From contig CAZSHX010000010.1 in assembly GCA_964606895.1 (NCBI GenBank), positions 1 through 64,000 on the forward strand: a stretch of DNA of 64,000 nt, read 5' to 3'. This DNA is from CAZSHX01 sp964606895 (GTDB lineage Bacteria; Bacteroidota; Ignavibacteria; Kapaibacteriales; UBA2268). Position numbers and translations under genes: made by a program. The first letter of the stretch is position 1, and the number at the start of each line of letters is the position of its first letter. The notes beneath the pieces were generated by a model, which did not search any database, was not told the DNA's origin, and saw nothing but the letters and a program-made list of their open reading frames with translations. Below, in pieces: positions 25,078 through 33,516 of the stretch.

Positions 25078-25683
25078 ATGAGTGATGAAGAACTTTTTGA
25101 AACAGCAAGAAAAATTCTGCTGAATGAATATCTTGGTCTTTCATTCAATATAAAGAAAAGGGATGAAATTTTTGAGCTATGCCAAAACCGGAACAAATCC
25201 ATTTTTGACAGTGCTGACGAAAAAGCAATTGAACAATCTGAAAAAATCCTCTCGAAGTTGAAGAACTCAGAGGATTTTTTTACATTTACTCCAAGCTCAA
25301 TAACTGATGACGAAATCGAAAAACTGATTTTTCCTGTTACAGACAAAATCACTGAATCTTATTTTGCCGATAATGAAAACAACCCACTGAAATCAATACT
25401 TCGTTCAGATGTCAAGAATCTTATTGCTTATACGGTTCATGGTGATTCAATGATTGATGCCAATTTAATCGAAGGGGATATTGTCTATGCTGATAAGACA
25501 ATTGCTCCCAGCGATGGGGACATTGTGTTGGCTATTGTTTTAGATCAGGCATTTATCAAACGATATAGAGAGATTGACGGCAACATCATTCTTGAATCAG
25601 CAAATGTTAAATACAAACCCATAAAAATTGAACCCTATATGGAATTTGAAGTAATTGGCGTTGTGGCGTTGAAGACTATTTGA
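25078..25683 (+). CDS. S24/LexA-type peptidase without HTH domain
   Basis: The 201-residue protein has an S24 peptidase domain in its C-terminal half. The catalytic Ser is in TVHGDSMID (Ser124) and the general-base Lys in FIKRYREID (Lys161), as in LexA, CI and UmuD. Residues 1-75 are acidic and helical (SADEKAIEQSEKILSKLKNSED) but do not form an HTH. The gene follows the HTH gene, so together they reconstruct a split CI-like repressor in which self-cleavage would act on a separate chain. UmuD-like function is an alternative but no umuC is adjacent. The frame is intact. Confidence 0.83.
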   Translation: MSDEELFETARKILLNEYLGLSFNIKKRDEIFELCQNRNKSIFDSADEKAIEQSEKILSKLKNSEDFFTFTPSSITDDEIEKLIFPVTDKITESYFADNENNPLKSILRSDVKNLIAYTVHGDSMIDANLIEGDIVYADKTIAPSDGDIVLAIVLDQAFIKRYREIDGNIILESANVKYKPIKIEPYMEFEVIGVVALKTI

Positions 25684-25696
25684 AAAGCCTGGATGT

Positions 25697-25728
25697 AAAA
25701 AAAGAAGGCAGAATTATACTGCCTTCTT
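25697..25728 (-). terminator. Terminator of the response regulator gene
   Basis: AAGAAGGCAG and CTGCCTTCTT pair perfectly around AATTATA. On the minus strand the stem is followed by seven T residues, placing it after the gene at 25755-26237. The plus strand has no T-run, so it mainly serves the minus strand. Confidence 0.8.
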
Positions 25729-25754
25729 CCAAAAATAATATTTATTTTAAACTT

Positions 25755-26237
25755 TTAGAATCCTTCGTCAGCCATAAGATCGTTAGCTTTTTTGCCATTC
25801 GATTTAATATTTCCTACCAAAACATCATCCAGGATTTCAGTGAGTTTGTCTCCTCTTTTCCTGAGAATATTCATAGTTGACAGCAAGCGAACCTTTGCAA
25901 TAAGCAGTTTTTCCTCGATTGGTTTACTCAAGAAATCATCAGCACCTGCATCTACGGATTTAATTTGATTGGCAACGTCATTCAAAGCAGTAACAATAAC
26001 AACCGGAACGTATTTGGTTCTTTCATTGGCTTTCAATTGTTTAACGGTTTCATAACCGTCCAGCCTTGGCATCATAACATCAAGAATAATAGCATCGGGA
26101 AGACGAAGTTCAACTTTTTCAAGACAGTCAATACCGTCGTAAGCTTCGGTAGCTTCGTATCCGTAGGATTCTACATACCGTTTCAGTAACTTGGTAGTAA
26201 TTTTGTTGTCGTCAACAATTAAGACATAAGGTTTCAT
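25755..26237 (-). CDS. Single-domain response regulator
   Basis: The 160-residue CheY-like protein has a receiver domain with the acidic pair DD (9-10), phospho-acceptor Asp53 in IILDVMMP, Thr83 in IVTAL, and the conserved Lys105 in LSKPIEEK. It has no output domain, only a 35-residue C-terminal extension (MNILRKRGDKLTEILDD... KKANDLMADEGF) that may bind a partner. Single-domain regulators often act in phosphorelays or on motility or development. No kinase is adjacent; the histidine kinase at 37902 is about 12 kb away on the same strand and could be a partner, but that is speculation. Confidence 0.92.
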   Translation of the reverse strand: MKPYVLIVDDNKITTKLLKRYVESYGYEATEAYDGIDCLEKVELRLPDAIILDVMMPRLDGYETVKQLKANERTKYVPVVIVTALNDVANQIKSVDAGADDFLSKPIEEKLLIAKVRLLSTMNILRKRGDKLTEILDDVLVGNIKSNGKKANDLMADEGF

Positions 26238-26501
26238 AAATTGTGCCTATATTTATTTATCAATTCAATTCTTTTTAAAATAATCCCTTTACTAAGACAT
26301 ATATCGGTAATCATTCAAAAATATTTAGTTTTTAATTAAAAAAAATTAAAAATTGCTTGTCAATGGCATTAAAAATGCTAAAAATATTCTTTATATCAAA
26401 GAAATTTGATAATTTGCATTGTTGTATTCACTATTATCAATAATTAATAATGAATATCGTTTGAAACAATGATTTAATTTAGATTGAACATAGGTTTTCG
26501 C

Positions 26502-28787
26502 ATGATAATTTGGGACACAAAGAAATATTTTCTTATTCTTACGTTTTTTGCCTGCTTTTTTAGTTTGCAGGCGAAGCCTGACGCTGTTATTACCAGCGAA
26601 AGAACTTATTCGGATACTGTTGATTTCGGTATGTGCCTTAAAAACGAATCAATTTCTCATATTTTTACTATCACAAATACCGGTGATGTCCCATTGAAAT
26701 TCGGAACAAATGATTTTACTTTTCAAATTGCAACATTACCGAACCATCCTTGGGATTACTTTGAATTCAAGGAAGTTAGCGGATTTTCCAATGATATTCC
26801 TGTTGGAGGAAATCTTAAATTTCAGGTAAATTACACAGCTAATTCAGGACTTGTTCCCCCGGGAACTGTCATGAGCAGGCTCAGGTTAGGTGTTTTTGAC
26901 CCTTCGGTCATTAATGTTCCCCTTGCCAATAGTGACCTCGTAAGGTTCCGCGATTTTATTCTTGTTTCTCATAAAGCCACACATGCTATTGAAGGTTTCG
27001 ACAAAGTTCTGGATTTTGATTCAGTTTGGGTTAATCCAACTGACACTTTAAGAAAATACTGGACAATCCAAAACAACTCACTAAGAAAGATAAATATTGA
27101 TACTCTCATTTTTGAACGTTACCTGTTTTCTAAAATCAATCATCATGTTAAAGTTCCATTTGAAATGGAAGGACATACCAAAAAAGACTTTTTACTTACT
27201 TATTTCCCGCAAAGCAGAACTGATGACCGCGGCAGAGATACAGCCAACATCAAATTGAAATATTTACCAGATTCTGCTGTTCCTGATTCTCTTGATTCGG
27301 TATCAGTTAGTATTTACGGTGTTGGAGTAGAGCAGAAAGTTGAAATATTATCCGTTGACTCCAATGCTACAATCCAGGGGAATACAATTGTTGTGAACGA
27401 TGTACCAACAGGTGAATTCCGGGATATTAAAATTGCCATTCAGAACAACGGAAACCTGCCCTTAGGTATAACTTACCAGCATCTATATGATATGGGCAAT
27501 GAAACTCCTGCGGAAGGTTTAACTCTTCTTCAGCCTCTTTCAACAAAAAGAAATCTATTGCAAACACATGTGGATACTATCATAGTAAGATTTCAACCAA
27601 AGAATCGGAATTCAGTTTATGCACGCTATCTGATTGGGAGCAATATTTTTTCAAGAAATATCCACGGAGTTCCCGATAGTGCCCGCGAGATAGTCTTCTT
27701 TATTCGTGGAATCGGTGTTGCTCCGGAAATTAATGTTGCTAAGGATACTATTGATTTTGGTAATATTCTGATTAACAAAGGCGATTGTCCCGCAACTCGT
27801 GACACTTCAATAACCGTTTCGAACAATGGAAATCTTTTTCTGAGAGTGAAATCTATTGTTATGGAGCCCCCTTTTCCTGCATCACCATTTAATGTTCTGA
27901 ATGAAGATTTGGATATTCCTCCAAAATCAACCAGACAATTAAGACTTAGGCTCGAACCAATTGCGGATTCTGTTAGAACCTATAATGCTACTGTCGTGCT
28001 GATTTCAAATAGTGTTGCACCCAAAGACACATTAAGAATCAAACTTACAGCTATGGGCATTCGTCCTGATACAACTAATCTAATCATCCAGAATATCCGG
28101 TCAAAACCCGGAAGAAGAATCGTCGTCCCTATTCTGGTCAATAAAGAAAAATTGAAAATTGCCAAAAGCTACACAGATACAATTTATTTCGATAAATCAC
28201 TTTTGAAATTTTATGGTCCTCTGAGTAAAGGGACTGCCTCTGAGTTCCTGACTCAGATTGTAGCCTTCGAACCTGTTGACGGTGGAAAAGTCTATATTTC
28301 AATCGGCAAAGAATATAACCGTTTTTTTGAAAGAAGCGACACACTCCTTTTGCTGGTTTTCGATACTTTTCTTGGTGATAAAATCTCCACACCGATTTTC
28401 TTTTCTCAGTCTAAGTTCGGAGATGGAGTTTGTGCGAATATTCTAAGTACTCAACAGAGAAACGGTCTTTTTACTTTGGATTCAATCTGCGGTTTAGAGA
28501 ACAAGGTCAGCAAACTTCCCAAAGGCAAATTTAGTCTCGAAGTACAGAGCATGAATCCGAATCCTGAGTATTCTATAGTTTACTTTAGCAATCCCTTTGA
28601 AGAAAACATTGAGATAAATCTTTTCAATTCTTACGGAGAGCTTGTTTATACTCTTGTGGATGGGAAGATTCCGGAAGGTTCGCATCTTCTCCAAATTCCT
28701 GTTTCGGATATAATCACGGGAGTTTATTACTGCGAAATGAGAGCCGGTATTTTCAGGGAAGTCAAACAAATTTTGATAACCAAATGA
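26502..28787 (+). CDS. Secreted ASPM-SPD-2-Hydin-type protein with T9SS sorting domain
   Basis: The 761-residue protein starts at ATG 26502 (an in-frame TTG precedes by 18 bases) and has a signal peptide cut after SLQAK. Residues about 25-460 contain repeated ASPM/SPD-2/Hydin-like modules: VDFGMCLKNESISHIFTITNTGDVPLKFG and IDFGNILINKGDC...SITVSNNGNLFLRV. A later segment (NIRSKPGRRIVVPILVNKEKLKIA...TIYFDKSLL) is cohesin-like. The final 85 residues (MNPNPEYSIVYFSNPF... INLFNSYGELVYTLV... GVYYCEMR) are a T9SS type-A sorting domain. It probably is a surface adhesive or scaffold protein. It overlaps the next gene by four bases (ATGA). Confidence 0.85.
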   Translation: MIIWDTKKYFLILTFFACFFSLQAKPDAVITSERTYSDTVDFGMCLKNESISHIFTITNTGDVPLKFGTNDFTFQIATLPNHPWDYFEFKEVSGFSNDIPVGGNLKFQVNYTANSGLVPPGTVMSRLRLGVFDPSVINVPLANSDLVRFRDFILVSHKATHAIEGFDKVLDFDSVWVNPTDTLRKYWTIQNNSLRKINIDTLIFERYLFSKINHHVKVPFEMEGHTKKDFLLTYFPQSRTDDRGRDTANIKLKYLPDSAVPDSLDSVSVSIYGVGVEQKVEILSVDSNATIQGNTIVVNDVPTGEFRDIKIAIQNNGNLPLGITYQHLYDMGNETPAEGLTLLQPLSTKRNLLQTHVDTIIVRFQPKNRNSVYARYLIGSNIFSRNIHGVPDSAREIVFFIRGIGVAPEINVAKDTIDFGNILINKGDCPATRDTSITVSNNGNLFLRVKSIVMEPPFPASPFNVLNEDLDIPPKSTRQLRLRLEPIADSVRTYNATVVLISNSVAPKDTLRIKLTAMGIRPDTTNLIIQNIRSKPGRRIVVPILVNKEKLKIAKSYTDTIYFDKSLLKFYGPLSKGTASEFLTQIVAFEPVDGGKVYISIGKEYNRFFERSDTLLLLVFDTFLGDKISTPIFFSQSKFGDGVCANILSTQQRNGLFTLDSICGLENKVSKLPKGKFSLEVQSMNPNPEYSIVYFSNPFEENIEINLFNSYGELVYTLVDGKIPEGSHLLQIPVSDIITGVYYCEMRAGIFREVKQILITK

Positions 28788-29614
28788 CAATAAAACTACC
28801 AAATATTATGAAATCTAATAATCCTGAGAACTTCATCAGGATTAGAAAAACATTATTTTTTTTGATTATATTCTTCATTTCTTCAACCACTTCATTCCCG
28901 CAAGGTTTCGACTGGCAGTATTCATCACGAATGCCAACTAAATACCCGTACTTTTTTGTTGGCGGCATGGCAGAAGCAAATTACCTGCTCCACTATGGCT
29001 ATATTGATTTAACTGAAACTTATTCAAAATGCTGTACTTTTGAACACGGAAAAGGAATCGGTACTGCATTTGGTATTTCGTCCGAATACTGGAGCGGTCT
29101 GTGGGCTTGGTACGGAAATTTGAGTTATGCCAAATTCCCGGGGAAATTTTTAGCCGATGGTTTTACTTTGAAAAGAAAATTGGACGACGGCACTGTTTAC
29201 GACGTAAAATATCAAAATGAGTTCAATTCTTCCATGTCCTACATCTTTCTGGAATTAGGCGGAAAGTACAGACTTCTGAAATCTCATTTTCACATTGGCG
29301 GAGGTTTGAAATTCGGTTTTCTTGCAGATAATTCTTCCGAGCAAATCGAGAGAATTGTTTCGCCTGCCGAGGAAAGATTTGCCGATGGCACCCAATCTCA
29401 AGTTCTATCAAGAGGGAAAATCTCTGATATAAAAAGCTATGTAATAACGCCCAGAATACGTCTTGGCTACGATTTAACATTCGGTTTGGGAATGTATGCC
29501 ACTCCGTCTGTCAGCATAGGTCTGCCCATACTTAACATATCCCAAAACGCACAATGGCAGACGTGGAGCTTCACTTTCGGATTTTCGGTTTATAAAGATT
29601 TGCTAAAAGAATAG
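28784..29614 (+). CDS. Outer-membrane beta-barrel protein
   Basis: The 276-residue protein starts at an ATG that overlaps the stop of the ASH-domain gene (ATGA), suggesting translational coupling; ATG 28808 is an alternative start. After an N-terminal signal (KTLFFLIIFFISSTTSFPQ), the body alternates aromatic-ended strands, for example FVGGMAEANYLLHYGYIDL, YSGLWAWYGNLSYAK and RIRLGYDLTFGLGMYATPSVSIGLPI, as in porin-like barrels of Bacteroidota. It has an unusual CC pair (KCCTFEHG). Its placement next to a T9SS cargo gene may mean that it serves that protein. No specific family is recognised. Confidence 0.72.
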   Translation: MTIKLPNIMKSNNPENFIRIRKTLFFLIIFFISSTTSFPQGFDWQYSSRMPTKYPYFFVGGMAEANYLLHYGYIDLTETYSKCCTFEHGKGIGTAFGISSEYWSGLWAWYGNLSYAKFPGKFLADGFTLKRKLDDGTVYDVKYQNEFNSSMSYIFLELGGKYRLLKSHFHIGGGLKFGFLADNSSEQIERIVSPAEERFADGTQSQVLSRGKISDIKSYVITPRIRLGYDLTFGLGMYATPSVSIGLPILNISQNAQWQTWSFTFGFSVYKDLLKE

Positions 29615-29695
29615 ATTATTCAGTAATAAAATATTTCATTTTTTAGATAGATTTGCAATAGTTCGAGCTTTTTATAGAATGAAAGGACCAGAATC

Positions 29696-30373
29696 ATGAT
29701 CAACAAAATTTTGTTATTATCAATCGTTTTATTCTCATTTTTGTTTGGATGTAAATCAACCAAAAACATGAATACAACCGTTACAGCAGACACACAGATT
29801 TGGGCAACAATGAATCTAAATGTTGACCACTACAGAAATGGTGATTCTATCCCGGAAGTTCGGGATTCTGTGCAATGGTCAAAACTAACTTCAGGAGCTT
29901 GGTGCTATTATAAGAATGATCCGGCTAATGGTCAAGAATATGGAAAACTTTATAACTGGTATGCTGTTAATGACAATCGTGGTTTAGCAACTTTGGGATG
30001 GCATATTCCTACTGATGCTGAATGGAAAACATTGGAAATATTTTTGGGGATGGGGCAAATCCTCGCTGACAACAGGGCATTTCGAGGTAATGCCGAAGGA
30101 GGAAAACTTAAAGAGACAGGAACGAGCCATTGGATTTTTCCAAATACCGGTGCAACTAATGAAATTGGTTTCTATGCTCTTCCGGGAGGTTATCGCTACT
30201 TTGATGGAAGAGATTACGCAATCGGTGATTATGGCTCATGGTGGTCAGCCTCGGAGTTTAATACAGCAGATGCGTGGAATAGATATCTGTATTTTTCTTA
30301 TTCAACAATTGGTAGGTTCCACAATGATAAATCTATTGGGTTCTCTGTTCGTTGCGTGAAAGATATTAAATAA
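29696..30373 (+). CDS. FISUMP-domain lipoprotein
   Basis: The 225-residue product has a lipoprotein signal ending SFLFGC (lipidation Cys at about residue 19). The FISUMP domain fills most of the rest: WATMNLNVDHYRNGDSIPEV, the KLYNWYAVND block, LGWHIPTDAEWKTLE, the EGGKLKETG block and SVRCVKD. It lacks the 100-residue N-terminal region of the paralogue 34 bases downstream. FISUMP proteins are surface-associated but their function is unknown. The pair is probably a tandem duplication of a family also seen at both ends of the window. Confidence 0.88.
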   Translation: MINKILLLSIVLFSFLFGCKSTKNMNTTVTADTQIWATMNLNVDHYRNGDSIPEVRDSVQWSKLTSGAWCYYKNDPANGQEYGKLYNWYAVNDNRGLATLGWHIPTDAEWKTLEIFLGMGQILADNRAFRGNAEGGKLKETGTSHWIFPNTGATNEIGFYALPGGYRYFDGRDYAIGDYGSWWSASEFNTADAWNRYLYFSYSTIGRFHNDKSIGFSVRCVKDIK

Positions 30374-30407
30374 CATAATATTGTGAATTGGAAGAAGTAA
30401 AAAAAAC

Positions 30408-31328
30408 ATGAAAAAGACATTCATCTATTTATCAATTTTTTTCTTATATTCAGTTCTCTTTTCTCAAGTTCCATTGGTCAAATTCTATTTAACTGATGGA
30501 ACTACAAGGACTTACAATCTAAGTGATATTGACAGTTTGGGAGTAATTGACAAAAAGAATAATTATGTTATGAGAATTCATTATGATGATTCTCTTGTTG
30601 CATATTACCCGACTGAAATCATAGGCAGTATCAAATTCGAAAAAGAATTATTAAATGTTTATATTTTTTCTTATCCCAAAAGCTATGTATTGAGAAGTAT
30701 AGACAGCCTTATCTTATACATTGACCAATATCAGCCTCTTACAATCGGCTCACAGGTCTGGATGCTTAAAAATCTTAATGTTGACCACTACCAAAACGGA
30801 GATTCTATTCCGGAAGTAAGGGAAGAAGGCAGTTGGATAAACCTGACAACGAGTGCATGGTCCCACTATGACAATAATTCAGCTAATGGAAAAATTTACG
30901 GAAGGCTATACAATTGGTACGCAGTGAGCGACTCCCGCGGTTTTGCTCCTTTGGGCTGGCATGTACCGACTGATGCGGAATGGAAAACATTAGAAATCTA
31001 TTTGGGGATGGGACAAAACGATGCTGACTTTTTGGAATGGCGGGGAACAAGCGAAGGCGGGAAATTGAAATCACCGGGAACCGAACTTTGGCAAAGCCCA
31101 AACAGCGGAGCCACAAACGAAAGTGGTTTTTCTGCACTTCCGGGAGGATATCGCTTTTACGACGGGATGTACAAAGAAATCGGGAACTACGGATATTGGT
31201 GGTCTTCAAAAGCAGAAAGTTCTTATGATTCATGGTACAGACTGATTTGCAATTATAATCCTTTCATCGGCAGAGGCTTTTGCGGAACAAAAAATGGCTT
31301 AGCTGTACGATGCGTCAAGGACAATTGA
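30408..31328 (+). CDS. FISUMP-domain secreted protein
   Basis: The 306-residue protein has a signal peptide (MKKTFIYLSIFFLYSVLFSQ), an N-terminal beta-rich region of about 100 residues (LVKFYLTDGTTRTYNLSDIDSLGVI, ...AYYPTEIIGSIKFE), then a FISUMP domain from IGSQVWMLKNLNVDHY to AVRCVKDN. It is the best-preserved complete copy: the 5'-truncated gene at 2-655 matches its FISUMP half, and the fragment at 63681-64000 matches its N-terminal half at high nucleotide similarity. Three related copies in one window point to recent duplication. The N-terminal region may be an anchoring or secretion unit, but its function is unknown. Confidence 0.88.
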   Translation: MKKTFIYLSIFFLYSVLFSQVPLVKFYLTDGTTRTYNLSDIDSLGVIDKKNNYVMRIHYDDSLVAYYPTEIIGSIKFEKELLNVYIFSYPKSYVLRSIDSLILYIDQYQPLTIGSQVWMLKNLNVDHYQNGDSIPEVREEGSWINLTTSAWSHYDNNSANGKIYGRLYNWYAVSDSRGFAPLGWHVPTDAEWKTLEIYLGMGQNDADFLEWRGTSEGGKLKSPGTELWQSPNSGATNESGFSALPGGYRFYDGMYKEIGNYGYWWSSKAESSYDSWYRLICNYNPFIGRGFCGTKNGLAVRCVKDN

Positions 31329-31645
31329 ATACAAGTCTGTTATCCAATATCTGCTGTATTCAGGACAGTTAAATAATTGATCTTCAAATCTTTACAAACT
31401 TACTAAGTTAATACCCAATTATTTTCTGTGACCCATAATATCAGGTGGTGTTTATGGAAGGAGACTTCGCGTCTATAGGTTTGGCATGTCCCCCCCCAGC
31501 CAATAGTTCCGAACGATACACACGAAGACAGAGCAAATAAACCGAAGAACTAAATTTGTAGTTATTGCGAAGTGATGGGTTTGAAAAATAAGTAAGACTT
31601 GTGAAGTCTAAAGTGAAAAGGGATATATCAATTGAATTGCATCTT
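31329..31645. other. Gene-free stretch with C8 homopolymer and small palindrome
   Basis: Nothing coding is convincing. A run of eight C at 31490-31497 interrupts very AT-rich DNA, and AGACTTGTGAAGTCT, near 31605, is a small perfect palindrome. An open minus-strand frame through the run reads low-complexity protein with no start signal. Confidence 0.5.
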
Positions 31646-31807
31646 TTAAGTTTCAAGTAGTAATTTCAAGGCATCAATTAAATCATCTTTTAATCCATCA
31701 AAGGTACATCCCTTAGAGATTGCGGCAGGGAACTCTTCGATCTGTCCCACATACCAGCCACTTGCTATATCTTTTTGAATAAATAAAGTCAATTCGGCAT
31801 TTTTCAT
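31646..31807 (-). CDS. HicB-like antitoxin-family protein, short
   Basis: A 53-residue protein starts at ATG 31807 behind GCAGGAAGAA on the minus strand. It has the HicB/UPF0150 pattern: LTLFIQKDIASGWYVGQIEEFPAAISKGCTFDGL, then DDLIDALKLLLE, where the family's strand-strand-helix core is recognisable. HicB usually neutralises the RNase HicA, but no HicA-like gene is beside it on either strand. The product lacks any C-terminal DNA-binding extension. It may be a solitary or decayed antitoxin, or a family member with another role. It is too short to appear among long open frames. Confidence 0.7.
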   Translation of the reverse strand: MKNAELTLFIQKDIASGWYVGQIEEFPAAISKGCTFDGLKDDLIDALKLLLET

Positions 31808-32275
31808 TATTTTTTCTTCCTGCAAATTTTTTTGAATTCAAAAATATTAAGGATTATCTAACCTAAGTATTTTTGATTTCCAAAGAGCCGTATGGGGAAA
31901 GAATTATACAAATTTCTCTATCCTTGTCATTCCCGTACAAACGGGAATCCACTATTTATTCGCACGAATAGATCATATTGAACGAAGTGAAGAATCTAAA
32001 TCAATGAAATGGTCCAAATTGCCAATTTTACAAAATATTTTTTCCCTACCGCTATGTTTTCCTTCTGCAGTCCCCCAACTCTACGGATTCATAATCAATC
32101 AATATAAGGGAGTACGTGGCAACTCCTGACCAAAAAATATATAATTTTACTATTCTAATAAAGCAATAAATAATAATTATTTTCGTTTATTTCTCATGAA
32201 ATCGTTCTTTGATAGTTGGTCAACCTCACCCCGACCCTCTCCATTCTTGGAGAGGGCAGTAAGAATTGCATCTTT

Positions 32276-32349
32276 TGCATCTTTTTGCAGGCAAAGATGC
32301 AACGGTTTAAATCTCGTTATTTGAAATAACATCAATGGGTTAGATGAAA
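32276..32349. repeat. 75-bp repeat unit, copy A (GATGCAACGGTTTAAATCTCG)
   Basis: Contains TGCATCTTTTTGCA, then AAGATGCAACGGTTTAAATC and a hairpin GTTATTT/AAATAAC, ending TTAGATGAAA. It matches copy B at 32566-32640, 291 bases away, with a handful of substitutions, so it was duplicated or moved independently. Confidence 0.72.
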
Positions 32350-32565
32350 GATAATTGCATCTTCTGCATAATATTTTTTGATGATGCAATGCAAATTGGG
32401 AAAGGTAATAAAATCCATTTTCGTGGAGCGGTTGCATATTTAAAACAATAATTGCTCTCGTTTTTATATTTAACCCCTAAAGGGGTTAAGAAATCTTTGG
32501 GGTTCTATGTGTTACAAATATTGATTCCCTAATGGGAATCAGAAGAAAGTAAAATCAACAAAAAA

Positions 32566-32640
32566 TTGCATCTTTTTGCATCCAAAGTTGCAACGGTTTA
32601 AATCTCGTTATTTGATATAATATCAATGGTTTAGATGAAA
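32566..32640. repeat. 75-bp repeat unit, copy B
   Basis: Collinear with copy A (32276-32349), including ACGGTTTAAATCTCGTT and ATCAATGGTTTAGATGAAA. The internal hairpin is partly altered here (TTATTTGATATAA). A nearby upstream and downstream run of TTGCATC words is shared. Confidence 0.72.
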
Positions 32641-32851
32641 TTTTCTTTGCATCTTTTACGGAAAAAAATAGAAAGATGAAAATTGAGAAAATTTATTTAG
32701 CCAATAACAAATATCTCTGAATATTTTTATTTATTTGTAAATCTGAAAATATTCAACTAAATTTCTGTTCTAAGATTTTCACTTTTCCAATTTACTTGGT
32801 GGTGAAATTATTTTGATAATAGATATTGTAAAAATTTTTCAGGAGAAATAA

Positions 32852-33415
32852 ATGTCAGCAACACCTTCAACCATGATTCCGCTTGGAACTCAGGCTCCCG
32901 ATTTCAGCCTGATTGATGTGAAGACAAATAAAATGCTATCGCTTGGTGAACTCAAATCCGAAATTGCAACGGTGGTGATGTTCATCTGCAATCATTGTCC
33001 TTTTGTTATTCATATCAACAATGAACTTGTTAAATTTGCTGATGAGTATATCTCGAAGGGTATTTCGTTTATAGCTATTAATGCCAATGATATTGAAAAC
33101 TATCCCGATGATTCTCCCGAAAATATGAAAAAGATGTCAAAACAAATGGGCTATCCTTTTCCTTATTTGTTCGATTCAACTCAGGAAGTAGCCAAGTCTT
33201 TCAAAGCAACCTGCACACCAGACTTTTTTATTTTTGATAAAGATTTGAAACTTGTTTACCGCGGACAGTTCGATGACTCCCGCCCGGGGAATACGCTTAA
33301 AACCGATGGGAAGGACATAAGAATCGCTTTGGATAATGTTTTGGCAGAAAGACCCGTTGATGTTCTTCAAAAACCAAGCATAGGCTGTAATATCAAATGG
33401 AAGTACGGCAGGTAG
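32852..33415 (+). CDS. Thioredoxin-fold redox protein (AhpC/TSA-type)
   Basis: The 187-residue protein begins GTQAPDFSLIDVKTNK, typical of the peroxiredoxin-like thioredoxin superfamily, and has a CxxC pair in ICNHCP (Cys46/Cys49) with the cis-proline segment TPDFF. The FDDSRPGN block is found in close relatives. It lacks a signal peptide and so acts in the cytoplasm, reducing disulphides or peroxides. AGGAG lies before its ATG. It is monocistronic, just upstream of a convergent htrA gene and its terminator. A peroxiredoxin role is inferred only at the superfamily level. Confidence 0.85.
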   Translation: MSATPSTMIPLGTQAPDFSLIDVKTNKMLSLGELKSEIATVVMFICNHCPFVIHINNELVKFADEYISKGISFIAINANDIENYPDDSPENMKKMSKQMGYPFPYLFDSTQEVAKSFKATCTPDFFIFDKDLKLVYRGQFDDSRPGNTLKTDGKDIRIALDNVLAERPVDVLQKPSIGCNIKWKYGR

Positions 33416-33458
33416 GAAGCAGAAGTTGTAATTTTGATTTATCAATTCTTATTTACTG

Positions 33459-33497
33459 AAAAAAAAGCAGGAGTAGGGAAGAGCCCATACCCCTGCT
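33459..33497 (-). terminator. htrA terminator
   Basis: On the minus strand AGCAGGGGTATGGG pairs with CCCTACTCCTGCT across CTCTT, then a run of eight T residues. It lies just after the end of the HtrA gene (33517). Transcription toward the thioredoxin gene has no matching T-run. Confidence 0.85.
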
Positions 33498-33516
33498 AAT
33501 TTAAATTCAATAAGAT

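Larger units (their letters stand above)
31808..32851. other. 1-kb gene-free, repeat-rich islet
   Basis: The stretch holds small stem-loops: ATTCCCGT/ACGGGAAT at 31929-31948, CCCTCTCC/GGAGAGGG at 32235-32256, an 18-base-span TTAACCCCT palindrome at 32470-32489 and GATTCCCTAATGGGAATC at 32523-32540. It also has the duplicated 75-bp unit listed separately. No reliable gene is seen; an open frame at 32177-32437 is made of repeat sequence. Confidence 0.6.

Noticed and set aside
25078..25683. UmuD-type error-prone polymerase subunit
   Set aside because: The S24 motif fits, but umuC is absent and the neighbour is a repressor-like HTH gene.
31441..31656. Minus-strand open frame of 71 residues across the C8 tract
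   Set aside because: Low-complexity translation, no ribosome site, and overlaps the HicB-like gene; probably not translated.
32177..32437. Minus-strand open frame of 86 residues
   Set aside because: Its content is repeat sequence, including the CCCTCTCC palindrome and TTGCATC words; no protein features.
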